64,000 nucleotides of DNA from Nocardia xishanensis NBRC 101358 (GCF_001613365.1 NZ_BDCF01000025.1:36998-100997); one strand, 5' to 3'. Positions 53,123-61,444 are shown, counted from the first letter of the stretch. Numbers and translations are program-made. Notes: generated from the letters alone by a model not told the origin.

Positions 53123-54280
53123 TCAGGCCGTCGCCCGGTAGCTCGCGAGGATCCGGGTGCGCTTGCGCGGCTGGATGTTCGCGCGGGTGATGTCGCCGTC
53201 GTAGTGGGCGAGCACCCTGTGGTCCATGATCGAGCGCCACAGCGGAGGAATGGCCGCGAAGACGATCATGCTCGCGTAGCCTGCCGGCAGCTGCGGCGCC
53301 TGGTCCGAGCTGCGCAGCGTCTGGTACCGCCGTCCCGGGTTGGCGTGGTGGTCGCTGTGCCGCTGGAGGTGGAACAGGAAGATGTTGGTGACGAGCCGGT
53401 CGCTGTTCCAGCTGTCGCGCGGCGAGCAACGAGCCCAGCTGCCGTTCGGCCTGCGCTCGCGCAGCAGGCCGTAGTGCTCGACGTAGTTCACCGTCTCCAG
53501 CAGGGCCGCGCCGATCGCGGCCTGCAACAGCAGCCATGGCAGCACCGCGATACCGAAGGCGGCGATCAACGCGCCGAACAGACCCAGCGTCATGGACCAC
53601 GCCTGCAGCACGTGGTTGTGCACGGTCCACCATGGCAGGCCCTTGCGCGCCAGCCGTTCCTTCTCCAGCGCCAGCGCGGAACGGAAGCCGCCCGCGACGC
53701 TGCGCGGCAGGAACTCCCACAGCGACTCACCCATCCGCGCGCTCGCCGGGTCGTCCGGCGTCGCGACGCGCACGTGGTGGCCGCGGTTGTGTTCGACGAA
53801 GAAGTGCCCGTACCCGGACTGCGCGAGCGCGATCTTGGCCAGCCAGCGCTCCAGGTGCTCGACGCGGTGGCCGAGTTCGTGCGCGGCGTTGATGCCGATG
53901 CCGCTGACGAAGCCGAGGGTGGCGGCGAGGCCGAGCTTGTCGAGCACGCTCAGTTCGTCGCCCGCCCACATGTAGGCGGCGATGATCAAGCCGATCAGCT
54001 GGATCGGCAGGAACAGGTAGGTGCACCACCGGTAGTAGCGATCGTTGGACAGCAGCTCGTAGTCCTCGTCGCGCGGATTGCTGCCGTCCTCGCCGACCAC
54101 CCAGTCCAGCACCGGGATGATCGCCAGCACGATGATCGGCCCGATCCACCAGAACACCGCGGCGCCCGTGTGCAACACGAGTTGCGAGGGCAGCAACGCG
54201 GAGGCCGGCGCGATCAAGCCGAGTACCCACAGATGGCGTTTGGGATCGGCCGATCCCGACGGTTTGCCAACCGATTGCAC
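53123..54280 (-). CDS. alkB: Alkane 1-monooxygenase AlkB, second copy
   Basis: A 385-residue membrane di-iron hydroxylase for terminal oxidation of n-alkanes. His motifs: HELGH, EHNRGHH, NYVEHYGLLR and LQRHSDHH. Six membrane segments are expected. It differs clearly from the copy at 55709 (shorter N-terminus, different loops), so it is an old paralogue or separate acquisition. In M. tuberculosis only one alkB occurs, beyond the rubredoxins; here this extra one lies between TetR and ahcY. GTG 54280 has only a weak SD. Electrons would come from the rubredoxins at 55206-55558. Confidence 0.94.
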   Translation of the reverse strand: MQSVGKPSGSADPKRHLWVLGLIAPASALLPSQLVLHTGAAVFWWIGPIIVLAIIPVLDWVVGEDGSNPRDEDYELLSNDRYYRWCTYLFLPIQLIGLIIAAYMWAGDELSVLDKLGLAATLGFVSGIGINAAHELGHRVEHLERWLAKIALAQSGYGHFFVEHNRGHHVRVATPDDPASARMGESLWEFLPRSVAGGFRSALALEKERLARKGLPWWTVHNHVLQAWSMTLGLFGALIAAFGIAVLPWLLLQAAIGAALLETVNYVEHYGLLRERRPNGSWARCSPRDSWNSDRLVTNIFLFHLQRHSDHHANPGRRYQTLRSSDQAPQLPAGYASMIVFAAIPPLWRSIMDHRVLAHYDGDITRANIQPRKRTRILASYRATA

Positions 54281-54544
54281 GTTTGCCCCGCTAATTATGA
54301 AACCCGACTCCGATGCATGAGAATACTTACAGGCGCGACCTCCGTTACACCGGAGTTCGCAAACGAAACGTGTCGACCGTTACAAGCGTGGTGGTCGGTT
54401 TTTCAGTGACTTCACATGTGATACCAGTCACCGCACACCGCTAGCAAATCGGGGGTGCGCCCCTAAGCATCCCCTAACCAGCATGGCCGGGGCCCCCATT
54501 TCCCTGGGCGCGATCCCCTATCCGAGCGAATCGGGGGCAGCCGT

Positions 54545-55165
54545 TCAGCCCACTTCGCGAGCGGCCAGGATCGCCTCGACGTAGGGACCGAGCAGCTGGG
54601 CCAGGTCGGCGGGCGCGTTGCGGCCCGGCGCGGGCGGTGTCGGAATGTAGCTGAGCGCGATGCGGACCAGCGCGCCCGCCAGCACCAGCGACTCCTCCTC
54701 CGTGGCGTCCACCCAGCTGTGCTGGAACACCGCGGCGAGGCGCTCGGTGGCGTGTTCGACGAGCGGCGCGGCGTCCAGGGTGATCAGGCGCAGCAGGTCG
54801 AGCTTCACCTCGCCCGCGATCAGCGACTGCACCAGCGGATCGGCGCCCGCGTCCAGGAAGAAGCCGGACAGCGCTTCCCGGAAGGCGGCGCGGACATCGC
54901 CCTCGTTGCCCGCGATGGCGCTGCGGACGTGGTCGACCAGGTCGTCGGCCAGCCGCAGCGCGTACGCCTGCGAAAGACCCGCGCGCGAACCGAACTCGTT
55001 GTAGAGCGTCTGCCTGCTCACCCCGGCTCTGCCCGCGACATCGCCGAGCGTGATCTTGGACCAGTCCCGCTCGGTCAGCAGTTCGCGCATGGCGTCGAGG
55101 ACGGAGGTGCGCAGGAGTTCCCGCGCCGCCTCCTGATAGGGAACCCTCGGTCCAGTGCGCGGCAT
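54545..55165 (-). CDS. TetR-family regulator of the alkB-rubredoxin cluster (Rv3249c-like)
   Basis: A 206-residue TetR protein. The HTH (about 18-65) has VLDAMRELLTERDWSKITLGDV and AGVSRQTLYNEFGSR; the C-terminal domain has hydrophobic helices suited to a fatty ligand. The same slot in M. tuberculosis (Rv3249c) and the AlkX/AlkU-type regulators of Rhodococcus and Dietzia suggest control of alkB by alkane-derived fatty acids. ATG 55165 was chosen; a TTG at 55201 would bring it within five bases of rubB. It is the last gene of the alkB-rubA-rubB-tetR operon. Confidence 0.88.
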   Translation of the reverse strand: MPRTGPRVPYQEAARELLRTSVLDAMRELLTERDWSKITLGDVAGRAGVSRQTLYNEFGSRAGLSQAYALRLADDLVDHVRSAIAGNEGDVRAAFREALSGFFLDAGADPLVQSLIAGEVKLDLLRLITLDAAPLVEHATERLAAVFQHSWVDATEEESLVLAGALVRIALSYIPTPPAPGRNAPADLAQLLGPYVEAILAAREVG

Positions 55166-55205
55166 ACCCGCGAGGTTGTCACGGGCGTCCGCCGCAGTCA
55201 AAATC

Positions 55206-55388
55206 TCACGACCGCTCGATCTCGACCATGAAGAAGTCGGCCTTGGCCGCGCCGCAGTCCGGGCAGGTCCAGTTGTCGGGGATGTCGTCCCATCGGGTGC
55301 CCGGCGCGATGCCGTCCTCGGGCCACCCCTTCGCCTCGTCGTATTCGAAGCCGCACTGGATGCACTGGTACAGCTTGTATTCGGTCAC
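55206..55388 (-). CDS. rubB: Rubredoxin B
   Basis: A 60-residue AlkG2-type rubredoxin. One iron is held by C9, C12, C42 and C45 (CIQCGFEYDEAKGWPEDGI in part; TCPDCGAAKADF). It passes electrons from a rubredoxin reductase to AlkB. GTG 55388 overlaps the rubA stop by four bases (GTGA). No reductase gene is seen in this window. Confidence 0.96.
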   Translation of the reverse strand: MTEYKLYQCIQCGFEYDEAKGWPEDGIAPGTRWDDIPDNWTCPDCGAAKADFFMVEIERS

Positions 55389-55558
55389 TTGGTCACCTCT
55401 GCCGGTTCGAAGTCGATCTTTTCGCGCACGCCGCAGTCCGGGCAACACCAGTCGTCGGGCACATCGGTCCACGGGGTGCCTGCCGGAAAGCCTTCGTGCG
55501 GAGCGCCTTTGGCCTCATCGAAGATGTAATCACAGACAGGACAACGATATGCGCTCAT
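55385..55558 (-). CDS. rubA: Rubredoxin A
   Basis: A 57-residue rubredoxin with ligands C6, C9, C39 and C42 (YRCPVCDYIFDE; CCPDCG). The additional C38 lies next to the third ligand. It probably is the second electron carrier for AlkB. ATG 55558 overlaps by four bases (ATGA) the stop of a 26-codon micro-ORF in a 77-bp repeat, not the alkB stop directly. Confidence 0.95.
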   Translation of the reverse strand: MSAYRCPVCDYIFDEAKGAPHEGFPAGTPWTDVPDDWCCPDCGVREKIDFEPAEVTK

Positions 55559-55635
55559 GCCTGCGCCTCGCTGACGCTCGGCTCCGGCATGCGCGAAGCG
55601 CGCTGGCACATGATTCGCTCTCTCCGTTCGCTCAT
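55555..55635 (-). CDS. 26-residue micro-ORF in repeat copy next to rubA
   Basis: ATG 55635 to TGA 55555, starting MSERRERIMCQRASRM. ATGA overlaps join it to the previous micro-ORF and to rubA. GAGG before the overlap could serve as ribosome site for the next gene. It may be translated only to carry ribosomes across; a peptide function is unproven. Confidence 0.55.
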   Translation of the reverse strand: MSERRERIMCQRASRMPEPSVSEAQA

Positions 55636-55712
55636 GCCCGCGCCTCGCTGACGCTCGGCTCCGGCATGCGCGAAGCGCGCTGGCACATGATTCGCTCTCT
55701 CCGTTCGCTCAT
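55632..55712 (-). CDS. 26-residue micro-ORF in repeat copy next to alkB
   Basis: ATG 55712 to TGA 55632, with the same peptide as its neighbour except for one residue (EARA at the end instead of EAQA). Its ATG overlaps the alkB stop (ATGA). Together alkB, two micro-ORFs, rubA and rubB form an unbroken chain of four-base overlaps. Confidence 0.55.
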   Translation of the reverse strand: MSERRERIMCQRASRMPEPSVSEARA

Positions 55713-56944
55713 GACCCATCCCCCGCCCCGTACCGCGCGAGGACCCGGTCCCGCTTGCCCGGGTGAATGTTGGCGCGCGTGATGTCGCCGCCGTAGTGCG
55801 CGAGCACCCGCTTGTCCATCACCTTGCGCCACAGCGGCGGGAAGTAGGCGAGCAGGATCATGCTCGCGTAACCGCTCGGCAGGTTCGGCGCGCCGTCCCA
55901 GCTGCGCAGCGTCTGGTAGCGACGGGTGGGATAGGCGTGATGATCGCTGTGCCGCTGCAGGTGGTACAGGAAGATGTTGGTGACGATGTGGTCGCTGTTC
56001 CAGCTGTGCACCGGGGCAGGCCGCTCGTAGCGACCGGTGGCGGTGCGCTGCCTGACCAGCCCGTAGTGCTCGAGGTAGTTGACCGCCTCCAGCAGGCTGA
56101 AGCCGATCAATGCCTGCAACGCCAGGTACGGCAGCACGACGGGACCGAACGCCGCGACCAGCGCCGCGTAGAGCACCACCGACATCAGCCAGGCCGAGAG
56201 CACCTCGTTGCGCAGCGACCACGGCTTCTTGCCCAGCCGCTCCAGCCGCACCTTCTCCAGCCGCCACGAGGACTTCAGGCCGCCCCACACGGTGCGCGGC
56301 CAGAAGCCCCAGAACGTCTCGCCCACACGGGAACTCGCCGGATCCTCGGGGGTGGCGACGCGGACGTGATGGCCGCGGTTGTGCTCGATGTAGAAGTGAC
56401 CGTAGAACGACTGGGCCAGCGCGATGCGGGAGAGCCACCGCTCCAGATCGACCTTCTTGTGACCGAGTTCGTGCGCGGTGTTGATGCCGATGCCGCCGAT
56501 GATGCCGACCGTGATGGCCAGGCCGATCTTGTCGACGATGTGCAGTCCGCCGTCGATGCCGAGCCAGCTCACGTCGTCGGCGCTGATCAAGTAGCAGGCC
56601 ATGATCAGCGAGGCGTACTGGAACGGCAGGTACAGGTAGGTCAGGTAGCGGTAGTACCTGTCGTTCTCCAGGTACTCCATCACCTCGTCGGGCGGGTTCT
56701 CGCCGTCCGGGCCGAAGAAGATGTCGGCCAGCGGGATCACCACGTAGACCAGGATCGTGCCGAGCCAGAACGGCACATGCGCCAGCCGATGCCAGCCGAG
56801 TTCGTTGAACGCCCAGACCAGCGGAAGCCCGATCGTGAACAAGCCGGTCGGCGCGAACAGTCCCCAGAGCCAGAGGTAGCGCTTGCGATCCCGCCAGGCC
56901 GGAGCCTCGACCGGGCGCAGCGGCGCGTCGGCATCAGTAGACAT
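55709..56944 (-). CDS. alkB: Alkane 1-monooxygenase AlkB (rubredoxin-linked copy)
   Basis: A 411-residue integral membrane alkane hydroxylase. His motifs: HELGH, EHNRGHH, NYLEHYGLVR and LQRHSDHH; about six membrane helices. It is the positional orthologue of Rv3252c and heads the operon alkB-rubA-rubB-tetR. GGGAG lies six bases before ATG 56944. A long AT-rich promoter region with dyads precedes it, which suggests induction by alkanes through the TetR regulator at 54545. Confidence 0.96.
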   Translation of the reverse strand: MSTDADAPLRPVEAPAWRDRKRYLWLWGLFAPTGLFTIGLPLVWAFNELGWHRLAHVPFWLGTILVYVVIPLADIFFGPDGENPPDEVMEYLENDRYYRYLTYLYLPFQYASLIMACYLISADDVSWLGIDGGLHIVDKIGLAITVGIIGGIGINTAHELGHKKVDLERWLSRIALAQSFYGHFYIEHNRGHHVRVATPEDPASSRVGETFWGFWPRTVWGGLKSSWRLEKVRLERLGKKPWSLRNEVLSAWLMSVVLYAALVAAFGPVVLPYLALQALIGFSLLEAVNYLEHYGLVRQRTATGRYERPAPVHSWNSDHIVTNIFLYHLQRHSDHHAYPTRRYQTLRSWDGAPNLPSGYASMILLAYFPPLWRKVMDKRVLAHYGGDITRANIHPGKRDRVLARYGAGDGS

Positions 56945-57032
56945 CGATGTCTCCCATCAGCGCGGCGCACACCGAGGTGTGACGCACAGTACTTCTGATG
57001 TGGACACTAGAACGACAACTGTCTCTTGTCTA

Positions 57033-57070
57033 TACAAAACAAGCTATTTGTAAAGATGTTATGTCATAAC
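57033..57070. promoter_or_regulatory. Operator candidates in the alkB promoter
   Basis: TACAAA-N8-TTTGTA (57033-57038/57047-57052) and the perfect 13-bp dyad GTTATGTCATAAC (57058-57070) lie in an AT-rich stretch 90-125 bases before alkB. Either could bind the cluster's TetR protein. The gap up to 57171 holds no gene. Confidence 0.55.
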
Positions 57071-57171
57071 GAAAAGACACCCGATCGGAACGAAGTACCG
57101 ACCGGGCGCCTTTGCGCGGAGCCACCTTTCACGCAAGGCGGAGTCGTTGGAAAGCCTCGGTCGTGAAGGCC

Positions 57172-57690
57172 TCAGTACAGCAGGACTTCGGCATCCTCGG
57201 GTAGCGCGTCCACCGGCCACCATCGCAGGTCCGTCGACTCCGCGCTGCGCACCGGGACCGCGCCCGCGGGCGCGGTGACCCGGAACAGCAGATCCAGATG
57301 ACGGGTCGGCACGCCGAGCGAACAGGTGATCGGATGCGCCTGCGCGCCGTAGAGGCCAGGCTCGATCCGCAGCCCCGGAATGCCCGACTCCTCGGTCGCC
57401 TCGCGCAGCGCGGCATCGGCGACCGTCTCGTCGCCCTCCTCGCAGTGCCCGCCGAGCTGAATCCAGCGTCCCACCTTCGGATGCAGGGTCAGCAGCACCT
57501 CGGCCGCGTCGTGCGAGAACACCACCGCCGAGGCGGTGATGTGTCCCGCGGCGTGCTCACGCAGACAGCCGCGCGGCGCCGAACCGAGAAACGCGAGCAT
57601 GGCCTCGCGCAGCGACCGATCGTGATCCGCCGCGGGAGTCCAGGTCGTGAGCAGATCGGTGGCCGACGCGTGCAGCGACTCGGCGGTCAC
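57172..57690 (-). CDS. Nudix hydrolase in the fbiA-fbiB operon
   Basis: A 172-residue Nudix protein. The Nudix box GGHCEEGDETVADAALREATEESGI is complete (given in part: GGHCEEGDET and REATEESGI). LTLHPKVGRWIQLGGH precedes it, as in phosphatases acting on nucleoside or prenyl diphosphates. GTG 57690 overlaps the fbiB stop (GTGA). The tight coupling to F420 genes hints at cleaning or trimming of a pathway diphosphate; the substrate is unknown. Confidence 0.9.
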   Translation of the reverse strand: MTAESLHASATDLLTTWTPAADHDRSLREAMLAFLGSAPRGCLREHAAGHITASAVVFSHDAAEVLLTLHPKVGRWIQLGGHCEEGDETVADAALREATEESGIPGLRIEPGLYGAQAHPITCSLGVPTRHLDLLFRVTAPAGAVPVRSAESTDLRWWPVDALPEDAEVLLY

Positions 57691-59030
57691 AGTTCCACCA
57701 GACCGCCGCCTGGACCGGACACCGGACGCGGGGTCAGCTCCTCCAGCGGATGACCGATGGCGATGGCGCCCAACGGATTCCAGTCCGCCTCCAGGCCGAG
57801 CACGTCCCTGGCGACCTCCGGGGCGAAGATGGTCGAGCCGATCCAGCAGCTGCCGATCCCCTCGGTGGCCAGCGCGACGAGCAGGCCCTGCACCGCCGCG
57901 CCCACGGCGACGGTGAACATGGTCCGCTCGGCGGCGCGACGGCGCTCGTCCGGATAGTCGTGCGCGCCGTCGGGCACGCAGAACGGGATGATCACCTCGG
58001 GGGCGTCGAACAGGATCCGGCCGCGCGCCACCCGCCGCTCCACCCGCTCGGGGCCGAGGCCGTCGGCCGCGAGATCGGCGCGCCACTTGTCGGCCATCGC
58101 GTCGAGCAGTTGGTCCCGCAGGCCCCGCTCGCGCACCCACACGAACCGGACCGGCCGGGTGTGGTGCGGCGCGGGCGCGGTCAGCGCGACGGCGACGGCC
58201 GCGCGGATACGCTCCGGATCGACCGGGGTGTCGGCGAATCGGCGCACCGAACGCCGCAGCAGCAATGCATCGCGCCGCCCGCGCTCGATGGCTTCCGCGG
58301 TGCCGAGCCAGAACAGGTCGTCGGTGCCGCGGCGCAGCAGATCCGTCGCGCCAGAACCGTCGTCGACGACCGGCAGGCCGCGCACCACCGCGACCGGAAC
58401 GCCGCCCAGCTTGCCCTTCACCAGATCGGCCGCGGCGGCCAGCTCGTCGGCGACGGCCACCTGGGTCACGTGCAGTTCGTTGCCCTGCCCGTCCACCGAA
58501 CCCGCGTAGTCGTGCAGCACCCGCAGCCCGGCCGCGCCGATCGCGGCGTCGGTCTGGCCGTTGCGCCAGGCCCTGCCCATGGTGTCGGTGATGACGACGG
58601 CGACGGTCACGCCGAGCCGTTCGGCCAGCGCGGACCGCAGCGCCTTGGCGCTGCCGTCGGGATCGGCGGGCAGCAGCACCAGCTCGCCCTGCTCGACATT
58701 GGAGCCGTCGACGCCGGAGGCGGCCTGGACGATGCCGAGCTTGTTCTCGGTGATCAAGGTGCGGCCTTTGCGGGCGAGCACCCGCACGGCCTCCTGGTCG
58801 ACCAGTGCGCGGCGCACGGCGTCGCGCTCCTCGGGATCCGATGGCGCGGCGACGATCCGGCCCTCGGCCTTGGCGACGATCTTGCTCGTCACCACGAGGA
58901 TGTCGCCGTCGGTGAGCCACGGCGCGCGGGCGGCGATCCGCTCGGCGAGGTCGTCGCCGGGACGGAATTCCGGCAGGCCGGTGATGGGCAGAATGCTCAG
59001 CTCGCCTGCGGCGTGGTCGATCGAGGTCAC
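57687..59030 (-). CDS. fbiB: FbiB bifunctional F420:gamma-glutamyl ligase/dehydro-F420 reductase
   Basis: A 447-residue two-domain enzyme. The N-terminal CofE-like ligase (about 1-245; LPITGLPEFRPGDDLAE, VVTSKIVAKAEGR, ITDTMGRAWRNGQTD) adds gamma-linked glutamates to F420-0. The C-terminal FMN-binding nitroreductase fold (RRSVRRFADTPVD; HHTRPVRFVWVRE; GIGSCWIGSTIF) reduces the dehydro intermediate. The M. tuberculosis protein (Rv3262) has 448 residues. GTG 59030 overlaps the fbiA stop. Confidence 0.96.
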   Translation of the reverse strand: MTSIDHAAGELSILPITGLPEFRPGDDLAERIAARAPWLTDGDILVVTSKIVAKAEGRIVAAPSDPEERDAVRRALVDQEAVRVLARKGRTLITENKLGIVQAASGVDGSNVEQGELVLLPADPDGSAKALRSALAERLGVTVAVVITDTMGRAWRNGQTDAAIGAAGLRVLHDYAGSVDGQGNELHVTQVAVADELAAAADLVKGKLGGVPVAVVRGLPVVDDGSGATDLLRRGTDDLFWLGTAEAIERGRRDALLLRRSVRRFADTPVDPERIRAAVAVALTAPAPHHTRPVRFVWVRERGLRDQLLDAMADKWRADLAADGLGPERVERRVARGRILFDAPEVIIPFCVPDGAHDYPDERRRAAERTMFTVAVGAAVQGLLVALATEGIGSCWIGSTIFAPEVARDVLGLEADWNPLGAIAIGHPLEELTPRPVSGPGGGLVEL

Positions 59031-60025
59031 GGCTTCACCCCCGCGAGATCCAATGCCTCGCGCACGATTTCGGCGGTCGTCGGCGGGTCGGTCATGAGCA
59101 GCGGGACGCTGCGCACCTCGACGCCTGGCACGTCGGCGGTGTCGGTGGTGTGGATGAGCCAGCCGTCCAGGATGCCGGTGGCCGAGCGCGCGCCGTAGTA
59201 GCGGCCGACCGCCTCGGCCGTCGTCTCGACGCCGATCACCGAGAGGCACTCGTCGGCCATGCCGCGCAACGGTTTTCCGTCGATGACGCCGGACACTCCG
59301 ATCACCTTCGCCTCGGTCGTGCGCAGCGCGCCGCGGATGCCGGGCACCGCGAGGATGGCGCCGATGCTCACCACGGGATTGGACGGGGCCAGCAGCACCG
59401 CGTCGGCGGACGATATGATATCGGTCACATTTGGCGCCGGTTTTGCTTCATCCGCACCGATTGTGGCGAATCCATGGGTGTCGATGTTCGCGCGGTATCG
59501 AACCCACCACTCTTGAAAATGGATCGCGCGGCGTTCGCCAGGGTTCTCCGCGTCACTGACAACCACATGTGTTTCACACCGATCGTCGGTTGCCGGGATG
59601 AGTTTCACGCCGGGCTGCCACCTGTTGCAGAGCGCTTCGGTGACCGCGGAGAGCGGATACCCGGCGCGCAACATTTCGGTGCGAATCAAGTGCGTCGCGA
59701 TATCGCGATCGCCCAAGCCGAACCAGTCCGGCTGCGCGTGATATTTCGCGAGCTCTTCCTTGGCGTGCCAGGTCTCGCCGACCCGGCCCCAGCCGCGTTC
59801 GGTGTCGATCCCTCCGCCGAGGGTGTACATGCAGGTATCGAGGTCGGGGCAGATGCGGAGGCCGTGCATCCAGACGTCGTCGCCGACGTTCACGATCGCG
59901 GAAACGTCGGCTTCCGGCAGCAGTTCCCGCACGCCCTGCAGGAAGCGCGCGCCGCCGACTCCGCCGACGAGGACGGCGATCTTGGGTCCCTTCGCGGGCG
60001 CGATGTCCGCTTGTTGTCCAGTCAC
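59027..60025 (-). CDS. fbiA: FbiA/CofD-type 2-phospholactate (phosphoenolpyruvyl) transferase
   Basis: A 332-residue transferase that joins the lactyl/enolpyruvyl-guanosine donor to Fo to give (dehydro-)F420-0. Marks: KIAVLVGGVGGARFLQG, NVGDDVWMHGLRICPDLDT (in part), GLGDRDIATHLIRT and LAPSNPVVSIGAILAVPG. GTG 60025 aligns with Rv3261 (331 residues); the frame is open to 60160 but not similar there. TAGGCT lies a little upstream. First gene of fbiA-fbiB-Nudix and divergent from whiB2. Confidence 0.96.
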   Translation of the reverse strand: MTGQQADIAPAKGPKIAVLVGGVGGARFLQGVRELLPEADVSAIVNVGDDVWMHGLRICPDLDTCMYTLGGGIDTERGWGRVGETWHAKEELAKYHAQPDWFGLGDRDIATHLIRTEMLRAGYPLSAVTEALCNRWQPGVKLIPATDDRCETHVVVSDAENPGERRAIHFQEWWVRYRANIDTHGFATIGADEAKPAPNVTDIISSADAVLLAPSNPVVSIGAILAVPGIRGALRTTEAKVIGVSGVIDGKPLRGMADECLSVIGVETTAEAVGRYYGARSATGILDGWLIHTTDTADVPGVEVRSVPLLMTDPPTTAEIVREALDLAGVKP

Positions 60026-60370
60026 ATCCGCACAGCCTATGCGCTGGCGAACAGAGCGGTGCCAGGGATGTATTTGCTGCTCATTTGCTATGCCATACAC
60101 CAAGATCAGCACGGAAAACCGTCGCGGATAGTAACGGAATAGCGACGACGGCTTGACCATCGACGCGTCCGGCGTGTCTAATCACAGTCGTGTCATTCCG
60201 GGTTCGCGCGAGAGTCCAAGGCGCGGACAGCTTTTCGAACAGACGTTCGAGCCGGGGTGGCGAGCTCGGGGATGTCCGCGGGACAACGTCGCGGGGTAGG
60301 GCCGTCGGTGTGCGTGTTGGTCCGACGGAAAGAATCATTCTGCGCTAACACACAGTGAGGAGGCGGAGCG
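60026..60370. promoter_or_regulatory. Divergent fbiA/whiB2 promoter region
   Basis: 345 bases without a gene. A 7-bp stem CCGTCGG/CCGACGG (60302-60308/60322-60328) and the small dyad AGAATCATTCT (60331-60341) lie before whiB2. WhiB2 is known to have a long regulated leader in mycobacteria; no exact match was found. Confidence 0.5.
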
Positions 60371-60748
60371 ATGGCCAACGATATGGTCTCGCAACCCGAT
60401 TCCACAGCAGGCGCAGCACGTGGCGTCTGCGCAGACATCGGCCGGAGCGAGCAAGACGGCGGTGACGCGGTGTCGACACCCCGGCTCAGCCTGGTCGTGA
60501 CGGGCTTCGACGAGATGTTCGAATCCATCGAAGAGCAGTGGCAAGAGCGTGCCCTGTGCGCGCAGACCGATCCGGAGGCGTTCTTCCCCGAGAAGGGCGG
60601 CTCGACCCGCGAGGCGAAACGGATCTGCATGGGCTGCGAGGTGCGCGACGAGTGCCTGGAGTACGCACTCGCACACGATGAGCGCTTCGGCATCTGGGGA
60701 GGGCTCTCCGAGCGGGAGCGCCGACGCCTCAAGCGCGGTATCGGCTGA
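60371..60748 (+). CDS. whiB2: WhiB2/WhmD iron-sulfur division regulator
   Basis: A 125-residue Wbl protein. The cluster ligands are C63, C86, C89 and C95, then GIWGGLSERERRRLKRG, the Wbl turn and basic tail. The 40-residue variable N-terminal part is usual for this branch. WhmD is needed for septation in mycobacteria and corresponds to WhiB of Streptomyces. GGAGG lies nine bases before ATG 60371. Orthologue of Rv3260c. A 14-bp stem hairpin follows. Confidence 0.95.
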   Translation: MANDMVSQPDSTAGAARGVCADIGRSEQDGGDAVSTPRLSLVVTGFDEMFESIEEQWQERALCAQTDPEAFFPEKGGSTREAKRICMGCEVRDECLEYALAHDERFGIWGGLSERERRRLKRGIG

Positions 60749-60760
60749 CACGTAGGTGTG

Positions 60761-60793
60761 TCGCACCGACCTCGATGCGCGAGGTCGGTGCGA
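60761..60793. terminator. Hairpin after whiB2
   Basis: Perfect 14-bp arms (60761-60774/60780-60793) with a 5-nt loop, no U-tract. It ends just before the -10 element of the next gene. Confidence 0.8.
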
Positions 60794-60812
60794 GTTCACC
60801 TAGATTTTGGGT

Positions 60813-61295
60813 ATGTCCCGTTCACGCCATCGACGCCCGCCCACTGCCAGGTCGGTGATCCGACGCGGCCGCGGGGTACGCGGGCCGATGCTGCCGCCGA
60901 CGGTGCCCGCGTGGCGCACCAGGGGTCAGCAGTTCGACCGGCTCGTGCTGGAGGCGTTCGCCCCGCTCGACAGCCGCTGGCACGATCGGCTCACCAAACT
61001 CGACATCGCCGTCGACGATGTGCCGAAAATCCGTCCGCTGCACCCTGATTCGGTCACCTGGCCGGACGAGGTCGTGGCCGACGGACCGGTCCCGCTCTCC
61101 CGGCTCATCCCCGCGGGCGTCGACCGGCACGGTCAGGCGACCCGCGCGCGGGTCGTCCTGTTCCGCAAACCGCTCGAACTCCGTGCCAGCGATCCGGACG
61201 ATCTCGTCGATCTGCTCCGCGAGGTGCTCGTGCAGCAGATCGCCACGTATCTCGGCGTCGATCCCGACGTCATCGATCCGGAGGCCGAGGAGTAA
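60813..61295 (+). CDS. Rv3259-like zincin-fold protein without HExxH
   Basis: A 160-residue protein of the DUF1025/zincin-like group. The pattern FDRLVLEAFAPLDSRW, PLSRLIPAG, VVLFRKPLELRA and the C-terminal VLVQQIATYLGVDPDVIDPEAEE matches that family. In family members with a metal site the last block reads HExxHHxGI; here it is VQQIATYLG, so catalysis is unlikely. ATG 60813 has no SD, but TAGATT ends exactly seven bases upstream, a model leaderless start. Confidence 0.85.
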   Translation: MSRSRHRRPPTARSVIRRGRGVRGPMLPPTVPAWRTRGQQFDRLVLEAFAPLDSRWHDRLTKLDIAVDDVPKIRPLHPDSVTWPDEVVADGPVPLSRLIPAGVDRHGQATRARVVLFRKPLELRASDPDDLVDLLREVLVQQIATYLGVDPDVIDPEAEE

Positions 61296-61444
61296 GGGCG
61301 GCCCACCCGACGGACGCAGCCGGACGAACGCCGCCCGGAGACCGCGCATGGCCGGAGCGAAGGCGGCGGGTACACACGTGTGAGCCGTGACTCTTAGCGC
61401 GTGTCTATCCACATCCGGAGGCCAGGGGGGTTACTCTCATCGGC

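Larger units (their letters stand above)
55553..55712 (-). repeat. Two 77-bp tandem repeats with MIRU-like architecture
   Basis: Copies 55553-55629 and 55630-55706 differ at one base, and the first bases of a third copy (GCTCATG) follow. Each begins and ends at an ATGA stop-start overlap and has an internal micro-ORF. MIRU elements of mycobacteria, first seen as 77-bp repeats between senX3 and regX3, share unit size, tandem form, place within operons and overlapping ATGA ends. Confidence 0.9.

Noticed and set aside
55385..55714. Recombination scar or assembly artefact instead of a repeat
   Set aside because: The two copies differ by one base and each keeps exact ATGA junctions with alkB and rubA, which an artefact would not be expected to do.
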